Notes: generated by a model not told the origin, from the sequence alone. A stretch of 9,990 bases of DNA from Deltaproteobacteria bacterium (GCA_017990795.1 JAGNNG010000035.1:1-9990); one strand, 5' to 3'. Counted from the stretch's first letter, positions 1 to 6,786 are shown. A program made the numbers and translations.

Positions 1-560
1 GCTCGGACCCAGCCCGGGTCTTTAACACCTCGGTGTTGCTATTACCCGATGGCAGCGTCGGAGCGGTATACCGAAAAATCCACTTGTTCGACGTGCACTT
101 TGCTGCGGCTGCAACCTCACTGCGTGAATCTGCGACGGTAGTAGCTGGCGATTCTGCACAAGCAATCGTTAGCGATTCACCGTGGGGGGGAATCGGCTTG
201 TCGGTCTGCTACGATCTGCGCTTCCCAGAGCTGTATCGGCGCCTGGTGGCTCTAGGTGCCAAGCTGTTGGTAATTCCGGCGGCATTTACGCTGCACACGG
301 GGAAGGACCACTGGCATGTGCTGCTGCGCGCGCGCGCGATCGAGAACCAGTGCTTCGTCTTAGCTCCCGCGCAGCAGGGTCGGCACAGCCCCAGCCGCCA
401 AACCTATGGGCACAGCTTGATTGTGGACCCGTGGGGGACAGTTCTCGCAGACTGCCCCGATGGTGAAGGCCTTGCGATGGCAGAGCTGGATTTGACTGCA
501 CTTGCGCGCATCCGTACCGAGCTGCCCGCGCTAGAACACCGTCGGATAGAGGGAGCGTAG
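1..560 (+). CDS. Carbon-nitrogen hydrolase, Nit1-type (probable deaminated glutathione amidase), 5'-truncated
   Basis: The reading frame is open from position 3 to a TAG at 558-560. The 5' end lies outside the window, so the GTG at 33 is internal: in-frame residues before it (ARVFNTSV) continue the fold. Seen directly, numbering from that GTG: RKIHLFDV with the catalytic lysine (K15), RES (E32), the nucleophile elbow CYDLRFPEL (C59), then HWHVLLRARAIENQ (94-106) and YGHSLIVDPWGT (125-136). Nitrilase-superfamily enzymes use a Glu-Lys-Cys triad; the first Glu would lie upstream of the window. HLFDV, the RES segment and YGHS-VDPWGT are typical of the Nit1 branch, which hydrolyses deaminated glutathione to 2-oxoglutarate and Cys-Gly in the cytoplasm as metabolite repair. 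Substrate is inferred; another omega-amidase-like activity is possible. A run of seven G (184-190) and a 13-base GC alternation (326-338) lie inside the gene. The next gene starts 3 bases later, suggesting co-transcription. Confidence 0.93.
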   Translation, partial: SDPARVFNTSVLLLPDGSVGAVYRKIHLFDVHFAAAATSLRESATVVAGDSAQAIVSDSPWGGIGLSVCYDLRFPELYRRLVALGAKLLVIPAAFTLHTGKDHWHVLLRARAIENQCFVLAPAQQGRHSPSRQTYGHSLIVDPWGTVLADCPDGEGLAMAELDLTALARIRTELPALEHRRIEGA

Positions 561-563
561 CTC

Positions 564-1421
564 GTGCTTATGCCGTTGCCGCTTTTGTTGGGTGTGCTTG
601 CCATTGGCGATGGCGTTGCTGCGGATGTCCTGCCGGTGCGCTCGGCGCCTGTTGATGCAGCTGGTTATTTTCGACCGGGGCTGACCTCGCATGCACTGGA
701 GCGAGGGATGTCGCCCGAAGTGGCTCAGCTTTACTCGGGGGCCATTGCAGCTACGCGCAGCGGCGAATATCGGGATGCCCTGGTTCAGGCGCGGCAGGCA
801 CGCGCTCTAAGTTTTTTACAGCTGCAGCGTGGACCGGTCTCCAGCTTTCTTGCTCGGCGTCACTTCTTGCGAGCGTCCTACCTGGAGTCGCAGCTGGCAG
901 AGATGGCTTTGATCGAGGAGCAGCTGGCTCACGCAAGCGAGCAGACCGACGAGCGAGCTTTACTTCTGCAGCTACGACCGCTGGTCATGCATAACCTGTT
1001 TCTGGCGGTGCGCTCCTACACCGGCCTGGTGGACACGAGGCTGCTTGGGCAGGTGATTGCAGCCTACACGACCGCAAAGCCTGCGAGCGGCCAACTAAAG
1101 CTGCAAGTGCAGCTTGGGTACGCCGCAGCCCTGGCCGAGAGAGGGGACTTTGCCAGCGCTCGCGCGGAGTTTGCACAGCAGCCGACCGCTGAGCTGCAGG
1201 CTGGGTCGCTGGATCTGAACGTGGCTTACTACTTCACTGCTGTGGGAGATGTGAGTCGTGCCATCGAGCGGCTCTCCGAGGCCTCGCGACGAGATACCTG
1301 GCTGCGCAGTGGTCGGGAGGCCACAGGGGTCAGGGCGCAGGCCTATCGACTGTGCGACTTCGATCGCCTGCGCGAGCACCCACGCTTTATCGATTTGGTT
1401 ATAGAACCAGAAGAGCGCTAG
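564..1421 (+). CDS. Probable exported helical/TPR-like protein of unknown function
   Basis: 285 residues. I chose GTG 564 because GGGAG (551-555) sits 8 bases upstream and the preceding in-frame codons run straight into the nitrilase stop; ATG 570 is the only close alternative. The N-terminus is hydrophobic (about residues 2-15) and ends in GVAA at 17-20, resembling a signal peptide cleaved near A20. It has no Lys or Arg before the hydrophobic core, which is atypical. The rest is predicted helical, with A-L-rich pairs at about 55-85, 100-125, 180-205 and 215-245 that resemble TPR repeats (GEYRDALVQARQAR; GDFASARAEF; GDVSRAIERL). The end, CDFDRLREHPRF at 264-275, resembles the terminal segment of TPR end-of-group domains. 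Such repeats usually mediate protein contacts. No catalytic motif is visible. The 3-base gap to the hydrolase indicates one transcript; the functional link is unknown. Confidence 0.85.
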   Translation: MLMPLPLLLGVLAIGDGVAADVLPVRSAPVDAAGYFRPGLTSHALERGMSPEVAQLYSGAIAATRSGEYRDALVQARQARALSFLQLQRGPVSSFLARRHFLRASYLESQLAEMALIEEQLAHASEQTDERALLLQLRPLVMHNLFLAVRSYTGLVDTRLLGQVIAAYTTAKPASGQLKLQVQLGYAAALAERGDFASARAEFAQQPTAELQAGSLDLNVAYYFTAVGDVSRAIERLSEASRRDTWLRSGREATGVRAQAYRLCDFDRLREHPRFIDLVIEPEER

Positions 1422-1451
1422 CCGACTTGAGTGGAGTGACTGGCCCGGAAG

Positions 1452-2888
1452 CTAGTTGCGGAAGAAGACCAAGCTGACAGAAATGGTCTGCTGGCCGGTG
1501 TAGCGATTGGCGGTAGCAATGGTCTCGGTACCGGCGCGGGCGCGGGCCTGAATCGAGGGATCGCGATCGCGGATCAGTCGCTCGGGCACGCTGCCTTCGT
1601 TGTAGTCGGTGCTGGTTGAGAGCATGCGATAAGCAACCTCGATATCGAAGCCGCGAATCACGCGCACTGCCGCTGCGCCACCGATAAAGTAGCCGGTCGA
1701 CTTCTTTTGATCGCCATCGCGCAGACCCGTGTTCTGTTGCCGGACGGCGTAGGGGATATAGCCGCCCTCGACGCGCAGCCCGAAGCCAGGCGCGTTGCGC
1801 GACGCGAACTCGAGATTTCCACCGACGTGGGGACCGTAGAAGATTTCCTGAGGCAGCGGCGTGAAGCTATTAAACTCGGGGGCGAAGGCAAAGATATTGA
1901 AGCCTCCGCGTGCGCGAATCGACAGCGCCAGCTGCTTGGGCAGGCTGATCCCCACACCAACGGTCAGTGCGGCATCGGCATCATGAGCCGTCGTCGCGAT
2001 CTCCTGTCGCGGGGTCTTTAGCACCACCGTAGTCATGGCGCCACCGACTCCGGTCATTGGCAGCGAGTCGCGATCCGGCAGCTGCACAACAATCGAGGTC
2101 GCTCCGGCAAAGCGGTAGCCCGCATCGACGCCGACGCGCAGCATCTTGTAGCCGAAGGTGTAGCCCATGCGCGCCTGCAGGCCCAGGCTGGGCAAGTTGC
2201 TGATGTCGTAGTTAAACAGCTCCGGAGCCAGGCCCGATGCCATGCGACCAGACATTCCGGAGTTGAGCAGTGCCGCACCGCCACCCACGCTCAAAAAGAA
2301 GCCGCTCAGCGGTAGGCGGGATTCTGGGGTGGGTGCAGGCGGATCGTTGTCTGCAACCACGGGCGGTGGAGCGACAGGCACTGGCTTCGGTGGTTCCACG
2401 CTCGCAGGCTTGGCTGGCTCTGCCTGAACCGGAGTTGCCGCTGGCGTGGGCGTTTCCGCAACCGTCTGGGCTGGTGCGGGAGTACTTGAAGCAGGCTTGT
2501 CAGTTTGTGCGTTCGCGGTGGGGGCGGTTGCTGTCGTGGCGCTGGCCGCGACAAACGGCGGTAGACCGGTCAGCACCGAGGCCGAGAGCCAGCCCTCCGC
2601 TTTGCTCTTCTTAACCTTGGCCCACTTTCCGTCTGGCGAATACTCGACAAACTCTAGCTTGTCGTTGGCGTGCAGCTTCTTTACTGTCGTCGCACTGTCG
2701 CTGGGGCTGTCCTTTAGCTCAGCCTTGTCTGACAGCACCACCTTGGCTGGCTTGGCCGCCTTCTTACCGCTGTCTTGCGCCTGTTCGTCGGCTGCTGGCT
2801 TGGGCCGGGCGTCTGCAACTTGTGCCCCGCCCAGCGCGAGCGCCAAAGTTGCACCCATGCACATCGTTGCTGCGGCAGTCCTGGCCAT
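1452..2888 (-). CDS. SH3b-domain outer-membrane beta-barrel protein with Pro/Ala-rich linker
   Basis: 478 residues. Layout seen in the translation: signal peptide (about 1-28, hydrophobic core then VADA); a Lys-rich stretch (about 29-50); a bacterial SH3-like domain (about 48-108, with the GKWAKVKKSKAEGWL core at 87-101); a low-complexity Pro/Ala/Thr/Val linker (112-190); and a C-terminal region (about 195-478) of alternating hydrophobic strands and Gly/aromatic turns ending FFRN. The last region fits a small porin-like barrel of the outer membrane. SH3b domains commonly bind peptidoglycan or peptides, so the protein may bridge cell wall and outer membrane; this is inference. The start ATG (2886-2888 on the opposite strand) overlaps the stop of the upstream lipoprotein by one base (TGATG), implying translational coupling. 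A G-rich stretch (GGGGGG) just upstream could serve as ribosome binding site. It is convergent with the TPR-like gene, 30 bases apart, with no obvious hairpin terminator between them. Confidence 0.85.
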   Translation of the reverse strand: MARTAAATMCMGATLALALGGAQVADARPKPAADEQAQDSGKKAAKPAKVVLSDKAELKDSPSDSATTVKKLHANDKLEFVEYSPDGKWAKVKKSKAEGWLSASVLTGLPPFVAASATTATAPTANAQTDKPASSTPAPAQTVAETPTPAATPVQAEPAKPASVEPPKPVPVAPPPVVADNDPPAPTPESRLPLSGFFLSVGGGAALLNSGMSGRMASGLAPELFNYDISNLPSLGLQARMGYTFGYKMLRVGVDAGYRFAGATSIVVQLPDRDSLPMTGVGGAMTTVVLKTPRQEIATTAHDADAALTVGVGISLPKQLALSIRARGGFNIFAFAPEFNSFTPLPQEIFYGPHVGGNLEFASRNAPGFGLRVEGGYIPYAVRQQNTGLRDGDQKKSTGYFIGGAAAVRVIRGFDIEVAYRMLSTSTDYNEGSVPERLIRDRDPSIQARARAGTETIATANRYTGQQTISVSLVFFRN

Positions 2889-3400
2889 CAGTTGCCCCCC
2901 GTGATGCTGGCAGTTGTCGCCACCGACTCAAACTTGGCTCCCTTCTGAATCCACAGGAGCCAGCGCTGATAAATTGGATCACTGATCGTGTCGAACGGCT
3001 TTAAGCCGCTGTGCGCGACGGTGCTGGTCTTCAGCATCTTCTGCAGGATCAGGCTCTGATCCGGCATCGTGGTGTTCACCCGCGTCAGCACGGCAGAGTA
3101 GTTCGCCATCAGCGTTGTCATGTCTTGATTCGCATTCTTCGCAAGCGACATCAGACCGGTGGGAGTCGCGCCACCATGACAGCTAGAAAAGCCGTTCGTG
3201 CAGCCATACTCAAACCGATCCAGATCGCGATTGATGTCCGCGAACGAGATAAATCCAGGCGTTGGCTCGCCCGCTAGATCAGGGGCGGTCGCCATGTCTC
3301 GTACCTCCCCTGGATCGTTGAGTTTTAGAGCGCCCTGGCAAGCTAGCAGGAACATGGTACCTACTAGTGCCCCACTGTATTTTATTGAGAATCTAGCCAC
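2888..3400 (-). CDS. Lipoprotein with cytochrome c-like CHGG domain
   Basis: 170 residues from the GTG at 3398-3400. This start gives a good lipoprotein signal: short basic N-region, hydrophobic core, and lipobox LLAC with Cys21. No clear Shine-Dalgarno precedes it; the frame stays open to a GTG at 3484, but that start would put the signal peptide about 30 residues inside and leave only 20 bases to the divergent gene. The mature protein has CTNGFSSCHGG (C67, C74, H75), then a Met-Pro (about 112-113), SLILQKML, an H-S-G, and IYQRWLLWIQKGAKF near the end. This order resembles the cytochrome c-like domains of myxobacterial and planctomycete envelope proteins. The spacing is CX6CH rather than the canonical CXXCH, so covalent haem attachment is uncertain; a structural disulfide is possible. 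Its stop overlaps the start of the barrel protein (TGATG), so the two are probably co-expressed and may act together at the outer membrane. Confidence 0.8.
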   Translation of the reverse strand: MARFSIKYSGALVGTMFLLACQGALKLNDPGEVRDMATAPDLAGEPTPGFISFADINRDLDRFEYGCTNGFSSCHGGATPTGLMSLAKNANQDMTTLMANYSAVLTRVNTTMPDQSLILQKMLKTSTVAHSGLKPFDTISDPIYQRWLLWIQKGAKFESVATTASITGGN

Positions 3401-3504
3401 GATTGCAGCGTAGCAGATACTTTCACCGTCGGGAGAGTCGCTAGATTTTCGCTGTGATATTCGACACTTGACGTGGCCATTCACAAGGTGGCAGGGTCAG
3501 ACTC
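3401..3504. promoter_or_regulatory. Divergent intergenic region, presumed bidirectional promoter
   Basis: This 104-base gap separates the start of the CHGG lipoprotein (minus) from the orphan lipoprotein (plus), so promoters for both must lie here or inside the flanking coding ends. It is more AT-rich around 3441-3470 than its surroundings. A TTGACG at 3468-3473 matches a -35 box but has no acceptable -10 at 16-18 bases on the plus strand. I therefore assign the role from gene arrangement, not from clear boxes. Confidence 0.4.
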
Positions 3505-4614
3505 ATGTTCTTATGCCGGACTCAATCTGCGCAGCTTGGTTGCATAACCACCTCGATAGCGCTTGGACTGCTTGCGGGATGCGTGAGTGCGCCGCCGGTT
3601 CGTTCAGATGGCTTGCCGAAGGTGTCGCGTTACACCAACCCGGCGCAGCTAGAGTTCCTGCTAGACCGCTATCAGCAGCTGGTCGAGCGTCCCGAATCCT
3701 CGCTTGCAGCTACAGAGCTTCGTAACGAGGCATGTCTGGGCTGGGAGCGTACGTTGTTCGATCTGCAGAGTGCTCGCTACTACCCAGTGCTTCTAAGGAT
3801 GGGCAGCGACACCATCAGCTTGGCCAGTCTTTGGGCCGAGACGCCGCGGCTGGCCAGTCGTCATCCACTTGCAGGTGCTTGCGTGGATGCCCCGGCCAGT
3901 AAGGCAATCAGCGCTGGACCAACGGCGACCCAAGCTGCGGTGGTTGCTGCTCCTTTGACCAGCGAATCACCTGTTGTTAGTGCGCCAGTTGTGCCAACGG
4001 CGGGGACTACGACACCTGAGGTCGCACCAGGGCAGGGCGTAGTGGCAACCGCCGTCACGGCTCCCGCCAGCCCTCCAGCTGAGCCGATGGCCGTAGTCGA
4101 TGGGTCGGGCGCGGGGTCGAAGCCGTCCTCAAAGTTTGCCGAAGAGCGACAGCTCCTGGGTCAGCTGCGCGGGGCGCTTGGTATGCCAATCCAGCCCATG
4201 TTGGGCGAGCACGTGCAGGACCCGACTGTCTCTGTTCCGCCGCAAGGCCCCGTGGACCTAAAGCGCTTGGTCGAACTGGCTCAAAGCGAAGTGCCAACCA
4301 TTCGACTTCGAGCACGCTTCCACCTGCTTGGGTTGTGTACGTTAGCCGTGGAGGCCAGCGATCGCGGCATGTCGATGTCCAGCTCAAGTGCTGGCGCTGA
4401 TTCTGTCATTCCTGGCGACCCGGCTGCTTGTCGTGTGGCGCCCGGTCACTTTGCCCACGGCTCGTTGCGAGCAGGGCAGAGACGCTTATTAAAGTCTATG
4501 CTGGCTGCATGGCGCTCCAAGTATCCTGAGCCGATGGCAGACCTGGCTTTCTCACTGGCAAGTTTTGCGTCTCGCGATAATCCTGTCGTTGATGGTCCTC
4601 GCGCCACTCGCTAG
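3505..4614 (+). CDS. Lipoprotein of unknown function with Ala/Pro/Thr/Val-rich central linker
   Basis: 369 residues; ATG 3505 is preceded by AGGG (3493-3496) at 8 bases. The N-terminus has Arg5, a hydrophobic core and lipobox LLAGC with Cys26, so it is a likely lipid-anchored envelope protein. Residues about 40-125 form a helical Leu/Tyr/Arg-rich segment (YTNPAQLEFLLDRYQQLVER at 43-62). Residues about 130-205 are low-complexity Ala/Val/Pro/Thr/Ser, likely a disordered spacer. Residues about 210-285 and 320-355 form a second helical region (VDLKRLVELAQ; IRLRARFHLLGLC). Cys residues at 77, 126, 278 and 309 could pair as disulfides in the periplasm. I do not recognise the family. The linker is similar in style to that of the barrel protein at 1452-2888, but no shared ordered domain is seen. 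It is divergent from the CHGG lipoprotein. Confidence 0.8.
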   Translation: MFLCRTQSAQLGCITTSIALGLLAGCVSAPPVRSDGLPKVSRYTNPAQLEFLLDRYQQLVERPESSLAATELRNEACLGWERTLFDLQSARYYPVLLRMGSDTISLASLWAETPRLASRHPLAGACVDAPASKAISAGPTATQAAVVAAPLTSESPVVSAPVVPTAGTTTPEVAPGQGVVATAVTAPASPPAEPMAVVDGSGAGSKPSSKFAEERQLLGQLRGALGMPIQPMLGEHVQDPTVSVPPQGPVDLKRLVELAQSEVPTIRLRARFHLLGLCTLAVEASDRGMSMSSSSAGADSVIPGDPAACRVAPGHFAHGSLRAGQRRLLKSMLAAWRSKYPEPMADLAFSLASFASRDNPVVDGPRATR

Positions 4615-4645
4615 CAATACCCGCCACGCACTGTGGTCTGGAGCT

Positions 4646-4660
4646 GGTAGACATGCTACC
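4646..4660. repeat. Short inverted repeat overlapping a promoter -35 box
   Basis: GGTAG (4646-4650) and CTACC (4656-4660) form a perfect 5-base inverted repeat around a 5-base centre. It covers the predicted -35 hexamer (4648-4653) of the S1 gene promoter, so it could be a regulator binding site. It could also be chance at this length. It lies 31 bases after the stop of the preceding lipoprotein gene, and no T-run follows, so a terminator is unlikely. Confidence 0.3.
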
Positions 4661-4676
4661 CTGCCTTCCCGATATT
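4648..4676 (+). promoter_or_regulatory. Predicted sigma70-type promoter of the S1 protein gene
   Basis: TAGACA (4648-4653, five of six bases matching TTGACA) and GATATT (4671-4676, four of six matching TATAAT) are separated by exactly 17 bases. The site lies in the 106-base gap between the orphan lipoprotein and the S1 gene and would give a short leader of about 35-40 bases. It is the best-looking promoter in the window; assignment is by eye only. Confidence 0.5.
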
Positions 4677-4704
4677 AACTCCCGACCCGCTTGTAACGTA
4701 GCAA

Positions 4705-4709
4705 AGGAG
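4705..4709 (+). promoter_or_regulatory. Ribosome binding site of the S1 protein gene
   Basis: AGGAG is the clearest Shine-Dalgarno sequence in the window. It is 11 bases before ATG 4721, slightly longer than usual, and supports that start. Confidence 0.7.
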
Positions 4710-4720
4710 CCACTTCGATA

Positions 4721-6748
4721 ATGCGTAAGCCCCCGGTCCGAAATTATCGGCAAGCCTACGCCTACTCCATTCCTCAACTTCTGCCGCAACCGCAGCACCG
4801 CTACATCGATCCCTCGGTCAGAGTGCCCGATGACAGTGCTTTCGTCGCTGGAGGGGAATCATTCGCAGAGCTGTTTGAAGCTTCGCTGAAGTCACCGCGT
4901 AAAGCTGTCGCCCGCAAAGACCCCGAGCTGGGTGAGCTGGTTCAAGGGGAGATCGTTCAGATCGGCGCAGAGTTTGCCTTCCTCGATATTGGTGGCAAAG
5001 CCGAGGCGATGATCTCGCTTGAGGAGCTGCGCGGCGATGATGGAAACCTGACCGTTCAGATTGGCGACAAGCTGGAAGGTCACATCATCTCTGTCGGTGG
5101 CAAAGAGGGTGGGCTGGTCATTAGCGGCAAGCTGCAAAAGGGCGCAGGTCTAAACGACCAGCTGCGGCAGGCGTTTCAGCAGGGCGTGCCGGTTCAAGGG
5201 CTTGCCACTGGCATGAACAAAGGCGGCCTGGAGATTGACCTCGGCGGTGTCCGCGCGTTCTTGCCGTCGTCGCAGATTGAGCTTCGCTACTGCCAGGACC
5301 CATCGATTTATCTCGGTCGTGCGCTAACGCTGCGTGTGACTCGCTTCGATGAGGAGTCGCGCACGGTCGTCGTTTCACGCCGGGCCGTGCTGGAAGTTGA
5401 GCAGCGGGCACTTTCTGAGCAGACCCGTCAGCAGGTGCAACTGGGCGCGCGCTTTAATGGTGTCGTCGTTTCGATGCAGGAGCAGACGGCGCTGGTCGAC
5501 ATCGGCGGCTTGGATGCGACAGTGCCGATGAACGAGCTTCACGCCTCCGTGCGTGCCATGGGGCGCTCTGAGGAATCGCTAAAGGTCGGTCAGCGGGTCG
5601 AAGTCGAAGTCACCAAGATCGAAGAAGTGGCTGCAGGCAATGACCACTGGCACCACAGCTTTCAGGGCAACTTGCGAATCGGTGCCAGTGTAAAAGCACT
5701 GCGCGCCGACCCTCTTGATGAAGCGCTGGCGACTTTGGTTGAAGGGGCGCGGGTCGAGGGGCGGGTGGTTCGTTTAGAGCAGTTCGGCGCCTTCGTCGAG
5801 CTGTCGCAAGGGGTTGAGGGTTTGATCCATATCTCGGCCATGGCCGAGCGCCACATCGTTCATCCCCGTGACATATTGACCCTGGGTCAGTCGATCTCCT
5901 CGACGGTGATTACGCTAGATCGGGAGCGACGACGCATTGGTCTATCCCTGATCGAGGAAGTCAGGGCGGCCCAAGCTGCGGTGGCACTGACTCTGGCCGC
6001 TGGCACGCAGCAAAAGGTGCGAGTGGACCGAGTTGAAACAAACGGTGTCATCGTCCGGGTCTTGGTGCCCACGGTTGTCGAGGCTTCGTATCCGCGCGGC
6101 CTGCTCTCTAACTCTGAGCTGAACGTGCCCCGGGGCAGCGACATTAAGAAGCTATTTCCTGCTGGGCGTGAGCTCGTGGCTGTGGTGCAGAGCGTGGACG
6201 CCGAAGGTCGGGTTCGACTATCGCTGCGGGCTCAGGTAGAAGCCTCCGCAGCCGAAGCTCTGCCTCCGCCAGCTGTGGCTGAGGCAGTGGTGGTTGCCGC
6301 TTCTGTAGCAGATGCGGCACCAAACTCGGACGAAGCGGTCAAGCCTGCGGCTGCAGCGAAGCCGAAGGCAGTACGTGCCAAAAAGGCAACTGCTGTTGAC
6401 GCGGTGACTGATGGAGCAGCCGTGGCAGGCGTCGAATCCAAGGTCGCAGATGCTCCCAAGGCCAAGCCGAGGGCGCGAGTTAGCAAGGTCGCTGCAGCAG
6501 GCGATGGCGAGTCCCCCGCCAAGGAGACACCTGCCTCGGGCAAGAGCAGTAAGGCGACGGCTGCAGCGTCAGCAACAGTCAGCGCTGCTGACGTGACCGC
6601 CACGGTCGCTGTTGCCACTGAGGGGGCTGCCAAGCTGCGGGCTCCTCGCAAGCGAAGCGTGACGGCAGCAGCAACCGCTGCTGAGCCGCCTGCAGAGACC
6701 GTTCAAGCCGCTGGCGAAATCAAGAAGCGCGTTCGCAAGAGTGCGTGA
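4721..6748 (+). CDS. S1 RNA-binding domain protein (ribosomal protein S1-like) with Ala/Lys-rich C-terminal tail
   Basis: 675 residues. N-terminal extension 1-68, including SFAELFEASL at 47-56. Five S1-type OB-fold repeats follow: about 70-138 (FLDIGGKAEAMIS), 153-224 (GLEIDLGGVRAFLPSSQI), 240-328 (LVDIGGLDATVP), 340-412 (FGAFVELSQGVEGLIHIS; the most canonical) and 427-505 (ending in NVPRGSDIKKLFPAG then GRVRLSL). Residues about 506-675 are Ala/Val/Lys/Pro-rich with AAKPKA, RAKKA, APRKR and a basic end (IKKRVRKSA), resembling histone H1-like bacterial tails and probably disordered. S1 repeats bind single-stranded RNA; ribosomal S1 delivers mRNA to the 30S subunit. The repeat order and linkers resemble an S1 family I associate with Myxococcota, but Escherichia-type S1 has six repeats and no such tail, and cmk is not adjacent. 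It may be the ribosomal S1 or a second RNA-binding paralogue. It has its own promoter-like site and a downstream hairpin, so it is probably monocistronic. Confidence 0.9.
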   Translation: MRKPPVRNYRQAYAYSIPQLLPQPQHRYIDPSVRVPDDSAFVAGGESFAELFEASLKSPRKAVARKDPELGELVQGEIVQIGAEFAFLDIGGKAEAMISLEELRGDDGNLTVQIGDKLEGHIISVGGKEGGLVISGKLQKGAGLNDQLRQAFQQGVPVQGLATGMNKGGLEIDLGGVRAFLPSSQIELRYCQDPSIYLGRALTLRVTRFDEESRTVVVSRRAVLEVEQRALSEQTRQQVQLGARFNGVVVSMQEQTALVDIGGLDATVPMNELHASVRAMGRSEESLKVGQRVEVEVTKIEEVAAGNDHWHHSFQGNLRIGASVKALRADPLDEALATLVEGARVEGRVVRLEQFGAFVELSQGVEGLIHISAMAERHIVHPRDILTLGQSISSTVITLDRERRRIGLSLIEEVRAAQAAVALTLAAGTQQKVRVDRVETNGVIVRVLVPTVVEASYPRGLLSNSELNVPRGSDIKKLFPAGRELVAVVQSVDAEGRVRLSLRAQVEASAAEALPPPAVAEAVVVAASVADAAPNSDEAVKPAAAAKPKAVRAKKATAVDAVTDGAAVAGVESKVADAPKAKPRARVSKVAAAGDGESPAKETPASGKSSKATAAASATVSAADVTATVAVATEGAAKLRAPRKRSVTAAATAAEPPAETVQAAGEIKKRVRKSA

Positions 6749-6755
6749 TCTGTTC

Positions 6756-6786
6756 CGGGCGCTATCGAGAAAGTTGGTAGCGCCCG
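6756..6786 (+). terminator. Hairpin after the S1 gene, possible terminator
   Basis: Arms 6756-6766 and 6776-6786 pair over 11 positions (one G-T wobble) with a 9-base loop; eight pairs (GGGCGCTA with TAGCGCCC) are perfect and GC-rich. It begins 8 bases after the S1 stop codon. No T-run follows directly, so it may be a weak intrinsic terminator, an RNA-stabilising 3' structure, or act with a termination factor. Confidence 0.5.

Noticed and set aside
326..338. Alternating GC tract of 13 bases
   Set aside because: It encodes the conserved LRARA segment of the hydrolase, so codon choice explains it.
2446..2904. 152-residue plus-strand open frame over the SH3b/linker region
   Set aside because: Antisense of the Pro/Ala linker and signal peptide; the minus-strand frame has a coherent domain layout and is coupled to its upstream gene.
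3468..3473. TTGACG as a -35 box for the lipoprotein at 3505
   Set aside because: At 16-18 bases downstream the sequence is G-rich and already in the ribosome-binding region; no -10 match.
3401..3484. 28-codon upstream extension of the CHGG lipoprotein to the GTG at 3484
   Set aside because: It would bury the lipoprotein signal inside the chain, has no ribosome binding site and would leave only 20 bases to the divergent gene.
3929..5984. 15-base exact repeat CCCAAGCTGCGGTGG at 3929-3943 and 5970-5984
   Set aside because: Both copies encode the common residues QAAV in Ala-rich coding sequence; no flanking similarity, so probably coincidence.
6232..6651. 139-residue minus-strand Ala/Thr-rich open frame
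   Set aside because: Antisense of the Ala/Lys-rich tail of the S1 protein; low complexity explains the lack of stops.
6756..6786. Possible tRNA or riboswitch at the hairpin
   Set aside because: Only a single stem is present, with no cloverleaf arms or conserved loop bases.
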